NCBI RefSeq assembly: GCF_037190085.1
Contig: NZ_JBBCJO010000013.1
Location: forward strand, 11,647 to 75,646
DNA: 64,000 nucleotides
Origin: Gemmatimonas aurantiaca
GTDB taxonomy: Bacteria; Gemmatimonadota; Gemmatimonadetes; Gemmatimonadales; Gemmatimonadaceae
Direction: 5' to 3'
Positions 17,343 through 25,637 of the stretch are shown in pieces. Below the pieces are notes generated by a model. That model made no database searches and was not told the DNA's origin. It worked only from the letters and a program-made list of their open reading frames with translations. Numbering within the stretch: position 1 is the first letter of the stretch; every line of letters starts with the position of its first letter. The translations under genes and the position numbers were made by a program.

Positions 17343-17405
17343 AACGTGGTCGACAGGTGATCGTCACGTGATCGACATGCGGTTCACGTGGTCGCACGTG
17401 GTCGC
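17343..17405 (+). repeat. Helically phased CACGTGRTCG repeats upstream of the diguanylate cyclase
   Basis: In the 135-bp gap after gyrA, related 10-11-bp units occur at 17343 (AACGTGGTCGA), 17354 (CAGGTGATCG), 17365 (CACGTGATCGA), 17385 (CACGTGGTCGC) and 17395 (CACGTGGTCGC). A degenerate unit (ACATGCGGTT) fills the place at 17375. The spacing of about 10.4 bp puts every unit on one face of the helix. This looks like a cooperative protein-binding array in the promoter or leader of the downstream gene, about 55 bases before its ATG. Confidence 0.6.
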
Positions 17406-17458
17406 GTGAACGTCAGGGCGTGCGCATCCGGCGCACGCCGACCTTTCGAGGAGCGGGA

Positions 17459-18934
17459 ATGGCGACGTCGCGCATTCTGGTAGCCGACGACGACGAAGCA
17501 GTTCTTCAGTCCGTGACCTGGTTGCTCCAGGAGAACGGATATGATGTCATTCCCGCCAATGGGGGGAACGCCTGTCTCGAGCAACTCGAGCGGCGTTCAC
17601 CGGATCTGCTGCTGCTCGACATCCTGATGCCCGACGCCGATGGCTGTCAGCTGCTCGAGCGGATCAAGGGCGAGGAGCGCTGGCGCGATCTGCCGGTGCT
17701 GATGCTCTCCGCGCAGCCGCCGGAGGAAGCGTCGGTGAAGTCCCTGGGACTGGGGGCGGCGGATTTCATCCGGAAGCCGTATCGACCCAAGGAACTGCTG
17801 GCCCGCGTCCAGGCCCAGCTGCGCATGGGGGCGTTGCTGCGGTCCACGCGCATGGCCCTGCTGCGCACCGAGGAAGCACTGGCCCGCGCCCAGCAGGACG
17901 CCGACAGCCGGCGCAAGCTGGTGGACATCCTGCACGAAGTCACCGGCGACCTGTCGGTGAACGAGCTGTTTCATCTGCTCGTGCGCCGCGCGGCCCGGGC
18001 GCTCAATGTGTCGCACTGCTCGGTGGTGCTGGCGCGTCCGGGCGACGCGCAGGCCGTGGTGGTGGCGGCCTTCGAGAATCCCGGCCTGCAGCATCTCTCG
18101 GTGCAACTCGAGCGGTATCCCGAGATCCGGGCGGCGCTCGAGAGCGGGCAGCCCGTGCTGGTCGAGGATCTGGAAACGCATCCGCTGTACGAGGGTGTGC
18201 GACAGGTGTGGGGCATCGAAGGGATCGAAGTGTCGATCCGCTCGGTGATCGCGCTGCCGTTCTCCATCGATCGTGGGCAGTACGGCGTGTTTCTCGTGCG
18301 TCGCACGCGGGAGCAGGAACGTTTCGGGCCGGCCGATCTCGAATTTGCCCAGGCCGTCATCACGGCGGCGGTGGCCGTGATCCAGCGCGCGCAGATGGTG
18401 GAGAGCACCATGGCCGACAATGCCCGTCTCGAACAGCTCGCGCAGACCGATCCCCTCACGCAATTGCTGAACCGGCGGGCCCTGACGGAACGCATCACGG
18501 CGGAGATGGAGCGTGCGCTGCGCTACGATTCCACGCTGGCGCTGCTCATGATCGATCTCGATCACTTCAAGAAGGTGAACGACACCTACGGGCATCTCGT
18601 GGGCGACGATGTGCTCCGCGATGTGGGGCAGCTGCTCAATCAGACCATCCGCGGCAGCGACATCACGGCGCGGTATGGCGGCGAGGAATTCCTCGTGTTG
18701 TTGCCCGAAACCGACGACGGGGGCGCGGTGGCGTTTGCGGAACGGATCCGTGCCGCGGTGGAGGAACATCCCTTCGCCAGGGATTCGATGAACGAACCGC
18801 TGCGCCTGACGGCGTCGGTGGGCGTGGCGGTGTTTCCGGCCGCGCGCATCGAAAACGTGGAAGATCTCTTTGCCCGGGCCGATGCGGCGCTCTATCGCGC
18901 AAAAGCCGAAGGACGCAACCGCGTGCGGATGTAA
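17459..18934 (+). CDS. Response regulator with GAF and GGDEF domains (diguanylate cyclase)
   Basis: The 491-residue protein has three domains. A receiver covers residues 4-122 with acidic pocket D10-D12, phosphoacceptor D54 (LLLLDILMPD) and K106. After a helical linker comes a GAF domain at about 165-312. The GGDEF domain is at about 328-490 with an intact active site GGEEF (407-411), metal-binding D in LMIDLDHFK, and the product-inhibition I-site RGSD (398-401). It should make cyclic di-GMP when phosphorylated and/or when the GAF domain is liganded, with feedback inhibition. The ATG at 17459 has GAGGAGCGGG just upstream. No histidine kinase is nearby, so it is an orphan regulator. The 3' end lies 11 bases from the convergent phosphatase gene. 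Confidence 0.95.
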   Translation: MATSRILVADDDEAVLQSVTWLLQENGYDVIPANGGNACLEQLERRSPDLLLLDILMPDADGCQLLERIKGEERWRDLPVLMLSAQPPEEASVKSLGLGAADFIRKPYRPKELLARVQAQLRMGALLRSTRMALLRTEEALARAQQDADSRRKLVDILHEVTGDLSVNELFHLLVRRAARALNVSHCSVVLARPGDAQAVVVAAFENPGLQHLSVQLERYPEIRAALESGQPVLVEDLETHPLYEGVRQVWGIEGIEVSIRSVIALPFSIDRGQYGVFLVRRTREQERFGPADLEFAQAVITAAVAVIQRAQMVESTMADNARLEQLAQTDPLTQLLNRRALTERITAEMERALRYDSTLALLMIDLDHFKKVNDTYGHLVGDDVLRDVGQLLNQTIRGSDITARYGGEEFLVLLPETDDGGAVAFAERIRAAVEEHPFARDSMNEPLRLTASVGVAVFPAARIENVEDLFARADAALYRAKAEGRNRVRM

Positions 18935-18945
18935 CTCCGGGCGGA

Positions 18946-19611
18946 TCAGGGCAGGGGCATGCTTGCTGCGACGCCGCCCGGCCGCTCGAGTTCGAAGACG
19001 GTCACGCTGAGATGGTCCACCGGGATGTCGAACATCTGCGTGTAGGGAATGCCGCGGAGCTTGCATAGCGCCGCACGAATCCAGCCCGCATGCGACACCA
19101 CCACCACCGTGTCACAGGGCAGCGTACCAAACGTCTCCAGCGCGCTTTCCATGCGCGCCACCAGATCGGCCACCGTCTCCCCGCCGGGCGGTGCATGCCG
19201 GGTCCACTGGGCCATCCATTCGCGCAGGGCCGCTCCTTCGGTGACCTCGAGTTCGTGCCAGTTGCGTCCGTCCCAGTTGCCGAAGTGCATCTCACGCAGG
19301 CGCGGGTCGGTGAGAAGTGGCAGATCGAATCGGGTGGCGATGGCGAGCGCCGTCTCGTGGGCCCGCTGCAGGTCGCTGGTGACCACCATCGCGTCGGTCG
19401 GTTCATCATCCAGCGTCTGCAACGTATTGGCGAGCGCGTGCGCCAGGCCGCCGTTGGGCGCCGTGAGGGCCGTCAACGACATCCGCCCGCGTTCCGACAA
19501 CGCGAGATCGGTGTGCCCGATGCAGCGTCCGTCGGCATGCGCAGCCTCCGCATGTCGAACGAAGATCAGACGCAGAGGATGTGCCGCGTCCCCGGACAGC
19601 CGCTCGATCAT
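18946..19611 (-). CDS. cobC: Histidine phosphatase, probable alpha-ribazole phosphatase
   Basis: The 221-residue phosphoglycerate-mutase-like phosphatase has the phosphohistidine motif as RHAE (R19-H20-A21-E22; usually RHGE) and the second histidine H174 in VVVSHAGWIRA. Length and position point to CobC, which removes the 5' phosphate from alpha-ribazole phosphate or cobalamin phosphate, the last step of nucleotide-loop assembly. It is the final gene of the riboswitch-led B12 run, four bases after cobS. The same operon contains a second phosphatase domain fused to CobT, so the two may divide the substrates between them. A general phosphatase role cannot be excluded. Confidence 0.85.
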   Translation of the reverse strand: MIERLSGDAAHPLRLIFVRHAEAAHADGRCIGHTDLALSERGRMSLTALTAPNGGLAHALANTLQTLDDEPTDAMVVTSDLQRAHETALAIATRFDLPLLTDPRLREMHFGNWDGRNWHELEVTEGAALREWMAQWTRHAPPGGETVADLVARMESALETFGTLPCDTVVVVSHAGWIRAALCKLRGIPYTQMFDIPVDHLSVTVFELERPGGVAASMPLP

Positions 19612-19615
19612 CGTC

Positions 19616-20482
19616 TCATGGCGTGAAGAGTCCCCGTATGGGAGCCGCGGCCAGTATCAGGTAGACACCGAGCTCCACAAGCTGATTGACGGCACCGAGC
19701 GTGTCCCCGGTGATTCCTCCGATACGTTGGCGGAAATAGCGTCCGGAAACGGTCGTCAGCAAGAGTGCGATCAGAAGCGGGATCCAGGCAATGGCGCCGA
19801 GACAGAGAAAGACGAGGAACACGGTCTGGATCGTGGCTGTGGTCACACGCCCGATTCCCACTCCGTCCACGAAGGGTTTGCCGGCGCTGCTGCGTTCCGT
19901 GCTGCTGGGAGGCCGCACGTAGGGCAGTGCGGCCATGAGCCATATGCTGCTGCAGCGTCCGAGCACATGCGCGGAGACGAGCGCGCTGGCGACGAGTGGC
20001 AGGCCATGCCACGGGCGTCCGGAGGCGATGGGCGTGGTGGCCAGATCGGCGAGCAGGGCGCACTTCATGATCACCACCAGAATCATGCCGACGAGAGCGT
20101 AGGAACCCACGCGGCTGTCCTTCATGATGGCCAGCACCTGCTCGACACTCCAGCCGCCGCCGAATCCATCGAACGCATCGGCCAGCGCGTCTTCGTGGAA
20201 GGCGCCGGTGAGACGCACGGTGATCATCGTGGCCAGCAGCGCCGCGACGAAGGGCGACCACCATCGCTGGGCCAGCAGCAGCCCGGCGGCTCCCGTTGCG
20301 CCCACCACCGCGCCCACGAGCGGAAACCAGACCGCCGAACGCGGCAGGTCGGTCAGATCGTGTGTGATCCAGCGCCCCAGCGGGATACGGGTCATGAAGG
20401 TGAAGGCGGCCGCGAAGGCCCGCAGTTCGGCGCGGACGCTCCCGTGTGGGCGTTCTGGTGTTCCACTCGTTTCCCGGCTCAT
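19616..20482 (-). CDS. cobS: Cobalamin (5'-phosphate) synthase
   Basis: The 288-residue polytopic inner-membrane enzyme joins adenosyl-GDP-cobinamide to alpha-ribazole (phosphate), releasing GMP. Family hallmarks are AFTFMTRIPLG near the N-terminus, the metal/GDP site GAFHEDALADAFDGFGGG (about residues 90-108), GSYALVG after IMKDSRV, and the C-terminal GGITGDTLGAVNQLVEL, with several hydrophobic helices between. Length is normal. The ATG overlaps the stop of the cobT fusion by four bases, so translation is probably coupled. Confidence 0.95.
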   Translation of the reverse strand: MSRETSGTPERPHGSVRAELRAFAAAFTFMTRIPLGRWITHDLTDLPRSAVWFPLVGAVVGATGAAGLLLAQRWWSPFVAALLATMITVRLTGAFHEDALADAFDGFGGGWSVEQVLAIMKDSRVGSYALVGMILVVIMKCALLADLATTPIASGRPWHGLPLVASALVSAHVLGRCSSIWLMAALPYVRPPSSTERSSAGKPFVDGVGIGRVTTATIQTVFLVFLCLGAIAWIPLLIALLLTTVSGRYFRQRIGGITGDTLGAVNQLVELGVYLILAAAPIRGLFTP

Positions 20483-22281
20483 GGCGACGTCGCTCCGGGG
20501 GTAGCTCCATGTGCGGCCTCATGGTCGCCCGTGGAGACGCCGGCCTCGCTGAATGTGGCCATGTCGGTCATGATCGCCGCCGCCGATCGCAGCAGCGGTA
20601 CGGCCAGAGCCGCACCGGTGCCCTCACCCAGACGCATATCGAGATCGAGCAGGGGACGCAGCGTTCGGCCGGCCAGCATGGACAGCGCGTCGATCGCGAG
20701 GGCGTGACCGGTCTCCGTCGATCGATGGGAGAGAAAGATCTGATCCATGAGCGCCGTCGCACGCCCGTCCATATGCGCACTGTCATGTTCACCGTCATGC
20801 GCATCGCCGGCGGTTTCCCGGTCGATGCAGATCGCGGCCAGCACCGACACGGTGGAAATGAATCCATCCGCGAGAATGACGACGGGATGCCGTTTCGCCG
20901 CGAGTGCCGCGCCGGCCATGGCCGCCAGCTCGAGTCCGCCGAGTCGACGCAGACATTCGCGTGCACTGATGGCACGATCGTCGATCGTGGTGCGTGTCCC
21001 ATGCCGTGCGAGGGCGCCATCGACGACCGCGCGTTTGTGTGCCAAGGTCTCCCCATGCACTCCCGTGCCCGAACCGACGGTCCGGCTGCTCGGCTGTCCG
21101 GTGAGCACCGACAGCAACGCCGCGGCGGCCGTGGTGTTGCCGATGCCCATTTCACCCAGGCCGATCACATCCACGCCGGCCCGCACCGCCCGCTGTACGG
21201 CTTCGGCGCCCACCGCGAGCGCGGCGTCCAGTTCCCCGGCGCTGAGTGCCCCCTCGTGCAGCAGATTGCGCGAGCCGCGTCGTACTCTGGCGTGCTGGAT
21301 GTCCATGTCCGCCGGCAGGTCGGCATCGACACCGACGTCGATCACTTCCACATCGAGCGCGTTGGCGCGGGCCAGCACATTGATGGCTGCTCCGCCACGC
21401 GCGAAGTTGCGCATCATCTCGGCGGTCACGGCGCGTGGATAGGCACTCACGCCCTCTGCGGTGACTCCATGATCGGCCCCGAAGACGCAGATGCGTGCGG
21501 CTTCGATACGCGGGGAGAGTGTCTGCTGAAGCCGCGCGAGACGTACGGCAGTGGATTCGAGCACCCCGAGTGCACCGAGCGGCTTGGTCTTGCCGTCGAT
21601 GGCATGTTGCGCGGTCGCTTCCGTCACCGGCGCCTCCGCGCGCTCCGCGGACAGGAATTCGGGCAGTCCGTCGGCGTTCAGCGTGCAGACGATCCACCAG
21701 GCCTCGGCGTTGTGCTGGCGGATGGACCAGAAGTCCAACGGAGAATGCCGGAGCGCGTCCAGCAGAATCACCCGATTGATGTGACCATGCGCCGAGACGA
21801 GCACGGACTGGCCCGGATGTGCCGCCGTGATGCGCGCGAGGGCCCGGTGGGCGCGCGTACGCATCGCGGCCAGGGACTCTCCCTCGGGAAACGTCATCGA
21901 CCAGGGGTCGAGCTGCCACTGCCGATGCGCACCCGGCGGCCACTCGGATGGTGTCGTACCCTGCCACGATCCGTAGTCGAGTTCGACGAGATCGTCGTCC
22001 TCGACGATGACCGTGGCATGTTCATCGACGCGGGCATCCATCAGCATCTGCGCTGCCCGCCACGATCGTGTGAGCGGCGAGGTGTACGCTGCCGACAGTT
22101 GCCGCAACACCCCGCTGGCTTCGAGACGGGCGGCGAGACGGCGGATCTGCATCTCGCCGCGCGCACTCATTGGCACATCGAGACGTCCCTGACAGCGGCC
22201 CGCGGCGTTGTGGGCGGTCTCACCGTGCCGCACGAGCAGAATGCGCGTGCCGGACTCCGCCACGCGCGGCGATGCACTCAC
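20479..22281 (-). CDS. cobT: Fusion of histidine phosphatase (CobC-like) and CobT phosphoribosyltransferase
   Basis: A 600-residue two-enzyme protein. Residues 1-215 are a phosphoglycerate-mutase-type phosphatase with R18-H19-G20-E21 and the second histidine in SAHGHINRV (about 165). Residues about 225-580 are nicotinate-nucleotide:5,6-dimethylbenzimidazole phosphoribosyltransferase, with GLGEMGIGNTT (E377) and the catalytic glutamate in LDLDMRLGEGTGAA (E553). CobT makes alpha-ribazole 5'-phosphate and the phosphatase removes that phosphate, so the fusion links consecutive steps. A His/Asp-rich insert (about 490-512, DAHDGEHDSAH) precedes the last CobT helices. Both halves look active. The gene overlaps its neighbours by four bases on both sides. 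Confidence 0.95.
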   Translation of the reverse strand: MSASPRVAESGTRILLVRHGETAHNAAGRCQGRLDVPMSARGEMQIRRLAARLEASGVLRQLSAAYTSPLTRSWRAAQMLMDARVDEHATVIVEDDDLVELDYGSWQGTTPSEWPPGAHRQWQLDPWSMTFPEGESLAAMRTRAHRALARITAAHPGQSVLVSAHGHINRVILLDALRHSPLDFWSIRQHNAEAWWIVCTLNADGLPEFLSAERAEAPVTEATAQHAIDGKTKPLGALGVLESTAVRLARLQQTLSPRIEAARICVFGADHGVTAEGVSAYPRAVTAEMMRNFARGGAAINVLARANALDVEVIDVGVDADLPADMDIQHARVRRGSRNLLHEGALSAGELDAALAVGAEAVQRAVRAGVDVIGLGEMGIGNTTAAAALLSVLTGQPSSRTVGSGTGVHGETLAHKRAVVDGALARHGTRTTIDDRAISARECLRRLGGLELAAMAGAALAAKRHPVVILADGFISTVSVLAAICIDRETAGDAHDGEHDSAHMDGRATALMDQIFLSHRSTETGHALAIDALSMLAGRTLRPLLDLDMRLGEGTGAALAVPLLRSAAAIMTDMATFSEAGVSTGDHEAAHGATPGATSP

Positions 22282-22817
22282 AGTTCGATGCCCGGTTGTG
22301 CGGGGACGCCTTTCTCCCGGTAGGGATGTTTCACCAGATGCATCTCCGTGACGAGATCGGCGAGCTCAATGAGTGCCGGTGATGCATTGCGGCCGGTGAC
22401 GACGACATGCATCCACGACGGCCGCCGGCGCAGCACATCGAGCACCTTCGTCTCGTCCAGCCAGCCATACGTGAGACAGTAGGTGAGCTCGTCAAGGATG
22501 AGGATGTCGAACGCCTGCGACTCGATCACCTCCTGCACACGCTGCCAGCCCTTTTCGGCCAGCGCGCGGTCGGCGTCGATGTTGTCGGAGAGCCAGGTGA
22601 ATCCGTCGCCCAGGGGCACGATGTCGATGCCCAGTTCCTCGGCGGCAATGTGTTCGCCGTATCGCGTTTCCGCGCTCTTGATGAACTGGAACATGCCGAT
22701 GGAAAAATCGTAACCGGCGGCACGCACGAGAATGCCAAGGGCCGCCGTGGACTTGCCTTTGCCGTTGCCGGTGTTGACGATCAGCAGGCCTTTGCGTGTG
22801 GCGCGATCGGTGCTCAT
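22278..22817 (-). CDS. cobO: Cob(I)yrinic acid a,c-diamide adenosyltransferase, copy 1
   Basis: The 179-residue CobA/CobO-type enzyme moves the 5'-deoxyadenosyl group of ATP to cob(I)alamin, cobinamide or cobyrinate diamide. The P-loop variant GNGKGKST is at residues 17-24, followed by the corrinoid-face motif MFQFIKS, the ILDELTY Walker-B-like segment and VVTGRNASPALIELADLVTEM. Length is typical of minimal family members. The start is the ATG at 22817, which overlaps the stop of the preceding copy by four bases; the open frame upstream to 23138 is only the shadow of that gene. It shares most motifs with copy 2 but is clearly diverged, so the duplication is not recent. Confidence 0.93.
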   Translation of the reverse strand: MSTDRATRKGLLIVNTGNGKGKSTAALGILVRAAGYDFSIGMFQFIKSAETRYGEHIAAEELGIDIVPLGDGFTWLSDNIDADRALAEKGWQRVQEVIESQAFDILILDELTYCLTYGWLDETKVLDVLRRRPSWMHVVVTGRNASPALIELADLVTEMHLVKHPYREKGVPAQPGIEL

Positions 22818-23482
22818 ACGTCGATGCCTCCCTGGGCCTTGATTCCCTGCTCCCGCAGCGGGTGCTTGACGACCTGCATGTCGGTGACGAGATCGGCGGC
22901 GTCGATGAGTGCCTGCGACGCATCGCGGCCGGTGATCACCACGTGAGTTCCGGCCGGACGCTCCTGCAGGGCGCGGATCACCGCGGCCTCGTCCAGCCAT
23001 CCCCACTTGAGCGGCAGGGTGAGTTCGTCGAGAAGGAGCACGTCGTACGTTCCGGCGGCGAGATGCTGCGCACACAGGTCCCAACCGGCACGGGCGCGAC
23101 TGGTGTCGTCGGTGACATCGGCGCGATCGAGTGTGCATCCGGCGCCGAGTGCAACCATGTCGATTCCGAGCCTGCGTGCGATGCGGTGCTCGCCGGTGTT
23201 GTTGAGTCGCTTCACGAACTGGTACATGGCGACACTCATGTCGCGTCCGTAGGCGCGTAGCATGAGACCCAGGGCCGCGGTGGTTTTGCCCTTGCCATGC
23301 CCGGTGTTCACGATGAGCAGGCCGTGGCGATCCTTGCGCGGCGGCACGCGGTACGCACCCGGCCGTTTCTGCTTCGGTGTTGGCACCTTGCGGCCATTGG
23401 CGGCCACGGCCGTCTTGGGTGCGGCGAGTGGGTCGGTGCGGGGTTCCAGTTCGTCCTGTTCGGTGGAATCGAGATCGGTCAT
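22814..23482 (-). CDS. cobO: Cob(I)yrinic acid a,c-diamide adenosyltransferase, copy 2
   Basis: The 222-residue protein has a basic, probably disordered N-terminal extension of about 50 residues (PTPKQKRPGAYRVPPRKDRH). A full CobA/CobO domain follows: P-loop GHGKGKTT (61-68), AMYQFVK, LLDELTLPLKWGW, VVITGRDASQALIDAADLVTDM, and a C-terminal HPLREQGIKAQGGIDV that parallels the end of copy 1. Long-form CobO proteins often have such an N-terminal extension, so this copy is closer to the classical enzyme. Two adenosyltransferases side by side could serve different corrinoids (incoming cobinamide versus cobyrinate) or form a mixed dimer. Stop and start overlap the neighbours by four bases on each side. 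Confidence 0.93.
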   Translation of the reverse strand: MTDLDSTEQDELEPRTDPLAAPKTAVAANGRKVPTPKQKRPGAYRVPPRKDRHGLLIVNTGHGKGKTTAALGLMLRAYGRDMSVAMYQFVKRLNNTGEHRIARRLGIDMVALGAGCTLDRADVTDDTSRARAGWDLCAQHLAAGTYDVLLLDELTLPLKWGWLDEAAVIRALQERPAGTHVVITGRDASQALIDAADLVTDMQVVKHPLREQGIKAQGGIDV

Positions 23483-24591
23483 GGCTGGCTCGTCATGAGG
23501 GTGGAACGGAGATGCGCGAACGCATCGATCAGGGTGTCGTTTTCTTCCGGGCGTCGGGCGGCGATGCGCACCTGACTGGCGAGTCCGAACGACGTGCCAT
23601 CGCGTACGAGCAGGCCGTGGTGCTCCAACAGCCAGTTCCGGACACGCGTGGCATCGCCGCAGGACACGAGCAGATAGTGCGTGTCGGAGGGAGGTACCTC
23701 GAAGTCCTGTTCCATGAGCGCGTGGCGGATGCGTGCCGCCTCGTTGCGAAGTCGCGTCGTGGTGGTGTGAGCATGTGCACGCGCTTCGGACGACAGCGCG
23801 GCGATCGCCGCCGCCTGCGCCGCGCCCGATGCAGCCCAGGGAACGCGTGCACGCTCGATGGCCTCCGTCACATCGGGCGGAGCAATCGCAAAGGCGACGC
23901 GCACATTGGCGATCGCGTGCTCCTTGGTCATCGACCGCAGATGCACCACATGTGCATGACCGGCCAGCGCCGGAGTACCGAGTGGCTGTGCGGTGAAACC
24001 ATCGTAGGCCTGGTCGAGCATCAGGAGCGCATCGACCGCCGCGCAGGCATCGGCGAGGTCGTGCAGAACCGATGGGGACATCTGCAGGCCCATCGGGCTC
24101 GATGGCGAGGCGACGAACACCATGCGCACGCCCGGCTCGATCTGCCGACGCAGTTCGTCCAGCGAAGTACTGCTCTTCACCGTGGCTCCGCAGAGCGCCG
24201 CGGCGCGTGCGTACTCCGCAAAACAGGGCGTGGCCACGAGTACCGCGTCACCGGGCCTGACGTAGGCGAAGCAGGTCGCCTGAATCAGCTCGACGGAACC
24301 CGCGCCGAGCACGATCTCCTCGATGGGACGATGCCAGTGTGTGGCGGCGGCAGCACGTGCCGCGCGGCTCGTGGGGTCGGGATACTCGTCGACGGCGCAG
24401 GCGGCGATAGCCGCCCTCACATTCGCCGCGGGGCCGAAGGCATTGAGGCACACGCTGAAGTCGATGGTCGCGATGGGCGGCAATGCCATCGGTGACGATG
24501 CCATCGGCGACGGCGCCGTGGATGACAGCGCGGCCTGTCCGCCGTGCATCGCGGCGGGGGTGTGCAGAATCTCGGGACGGGGACGGGGCAT
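23479..24591 (-). CDS. cobD: Threonine-phosphate decarboxylase-like aminotransferase (CobD/CobC)
   Basis: The 370-residue fold-type I PLP enzyme belongs to the histidinol-phosphate aminotransferase group. The PLP lysine is K223 in SMTKEHAIANVRV, and VLGAGSVELIQA (95-106), DYPDP-like DEYPDP, and LMLDQAYDGFT match that group. Within a B12 operon the expected role is CobD, decarboxylating L-threonine O-3-phosphate to aminopropanol phosphate, the linker attached by CbiB, whose gene is next upstream. The first 40 residues are Ala/Pro/Met-rich, probably a disordered extension. Usual NPNNPTG is replaced by SPSSPMG. The start is the ATG at 24591; the open frame continues to 25527 only as a shadow of cbiB. 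Confidence 0.88.
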   Translation of the reverse strand: MPRPRPEILHTPAAMHGGQAALSSTAPSPMASSPMALPPIATIDFSVCLNAFGPAANVRAAIAACAVDEYPDPTSRAARAAAATHWHRPIEEIVLGAGSVELIQATCFAYVRPGDAVLVATPCFAEYARAAALCGATVKSSTSLDELRRQIEPGVRMVFVASPSSPMGLQMSPSVLHDLADACAAVDALLMLDQAYDGFTAQPLGTPALAGHAHVVHLRSMTKEHAIANVRVAFAIAPPDVTEAIERARVPWAASGAAQAAAIAALSSEARAHAHTTTTRLRNEAARIRHALMEQDFEVPPSDTHYLLVSCGDATRVRNWLLEHHGLLVRDGTSFGLASQVRIAARRPEENDTLIDAFAHLRSTLMTSQP

Positions 24592-24617
24592 TGGCGATGT
24601 ACGCGTGGTCGGATGCG

Positions 24618-25622
24618 TCAGGCGAACGCGGGGAACGAGAGTTCGATGCCCAGTACGGTCATCAGAGAGGCTCCGAGCACGATCCGGCGGGCGCGGGTGA
24701 TGTCGCGCGTGGTTGGCGCGCGCCCCTCCGCATTCAGGACGTAGTGTCCGCGCTTTTCGAGGCGCACGCCGAGTGCGCCGGCCATGGCCGCCATCGGCCA
24801 GCCCCCATTGGGGCTCGGAGTGTGCGACGCATCCGTCATCGCACAACGCAGGGCGCGCCACGCCGCACCCAACCCCAGACCCGATACACCGGTGGCAACG
24901 AGTGCGATCACCGGCGCGCTCAATCGGGCGGGCATCAGATTGAGCAGATCGTCGGTGCGTGCCGACGGCTTGCCGAACCATTCGAGTTCCGCGGTGCGAT
25001 AGCCGAGCATGGCGTCGGCCGTATTCACGAAACGATAGGCGTACGCACCCGACAGGCCGGCGCAGCGATAAGCAAGGAGTGGAGCGATCACGCTGTCGCT
25101 CAGATTCTCGGCCAGTGAAGCGATGGTGGCGCCGGCGATCTCGTGGGGTGCGAGATCGTGCGTGCTGCGTGAGACCAGATGCCACGCCAGCAGGCGACGG
25201 GCTTCGTGCACATCGTCCGCCTCGAGGGCGGCGCGCACCATCTCGGCGGCCTGCAGTAGGGAACGCACGGCCAGTGCGGGTTTGAGCGCCGTGCCCTCGG
25301 CGGCGATGCGTGTCAGTCGTGCCGGGAGATCGGAAACGGTGACGAAGCCCCGTGCGCCGATCGTGGCCAGCAACAGCGCGGCCGTGCCGGCAACGGCCGT
25401 CGTGAGCACCAGTCCCCCGGCGAGCGTCAGCACTCCGTGACCGAAGGCCCGGCTCGTTGTGTCGTGAGACATGGCCGCGCGCCGTTTTTCGCGGGCGCGC
25501 ATGTAGCCGAGCCACCGGCCCATCCACACCGTGGGGTGCAGGCGGTCCGGTGGCTCTCCAAGCGTCAGGTCCGCGAGGAGCGCGACGAGCGCAACTCCCC
25601 GCGTGGCACCCGGGTACTCCAC
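24618..25622 (-). CDS. cbiB: Adenosylcobinamide-phosphate synthase
   Basis: The 334-residue membrane enzyme condenses adenosylcobyric acid with aminopropanol (phosphate). The start ALLADLTLGEPPDRLHPTVWMG is the family signature (DxxxGDPxxxxHPV type), followed by several hydrophobic helices, RLLAWHLVSRSTHDL, the IASLAENLSDSVIAPL motif and YRFVNTADAMLGYRT, all highly conserved in CbiB. GTG at 25622 is the only start that keeps the signature, since an in-frame TGA directly precedes it. It sits 15 bases after the propeller lipoprotein gene and 26 bases before cobD. Confidence 0.95.
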   Translation of the reverse strand: MEYPGATRGVALVALLADLTLGEPPDRLHPTVWMGRWLGYMRAREKRRAAMSHDTTSRAFGHGVLTLAGGLVLTTAVAGTAALLLATIGARGFVTVSDLPARLTRIAAEGTALKPALAVRSLLQAAEMVRAALEADDVHEARRLLAWHLVSRSTHDLAPHEIAGATIASLAENLSDSVIAPLLAYRCAGLSGAYAYRFVNTADAMLGYRTAELEWFGKPSARTDDLLNLMPARLSAPVIALVATGVSGLGLGAAWRALRCAMTDASHTPSPNGGWPMAAMAGALGVRLEKRGHYVLNAEGRAPTTRDITRARRIVLGASLMTVLGIELSFPAFA

Positions 25623-25637
25623 TCAGAAGTACCGCAC

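Noticed and set aside
17343..17405. CRISPR-like or coding repeat
   Set aside because: Units of 10-11 bp without spacers in an intergenic gap; better explained as a binding-site array.
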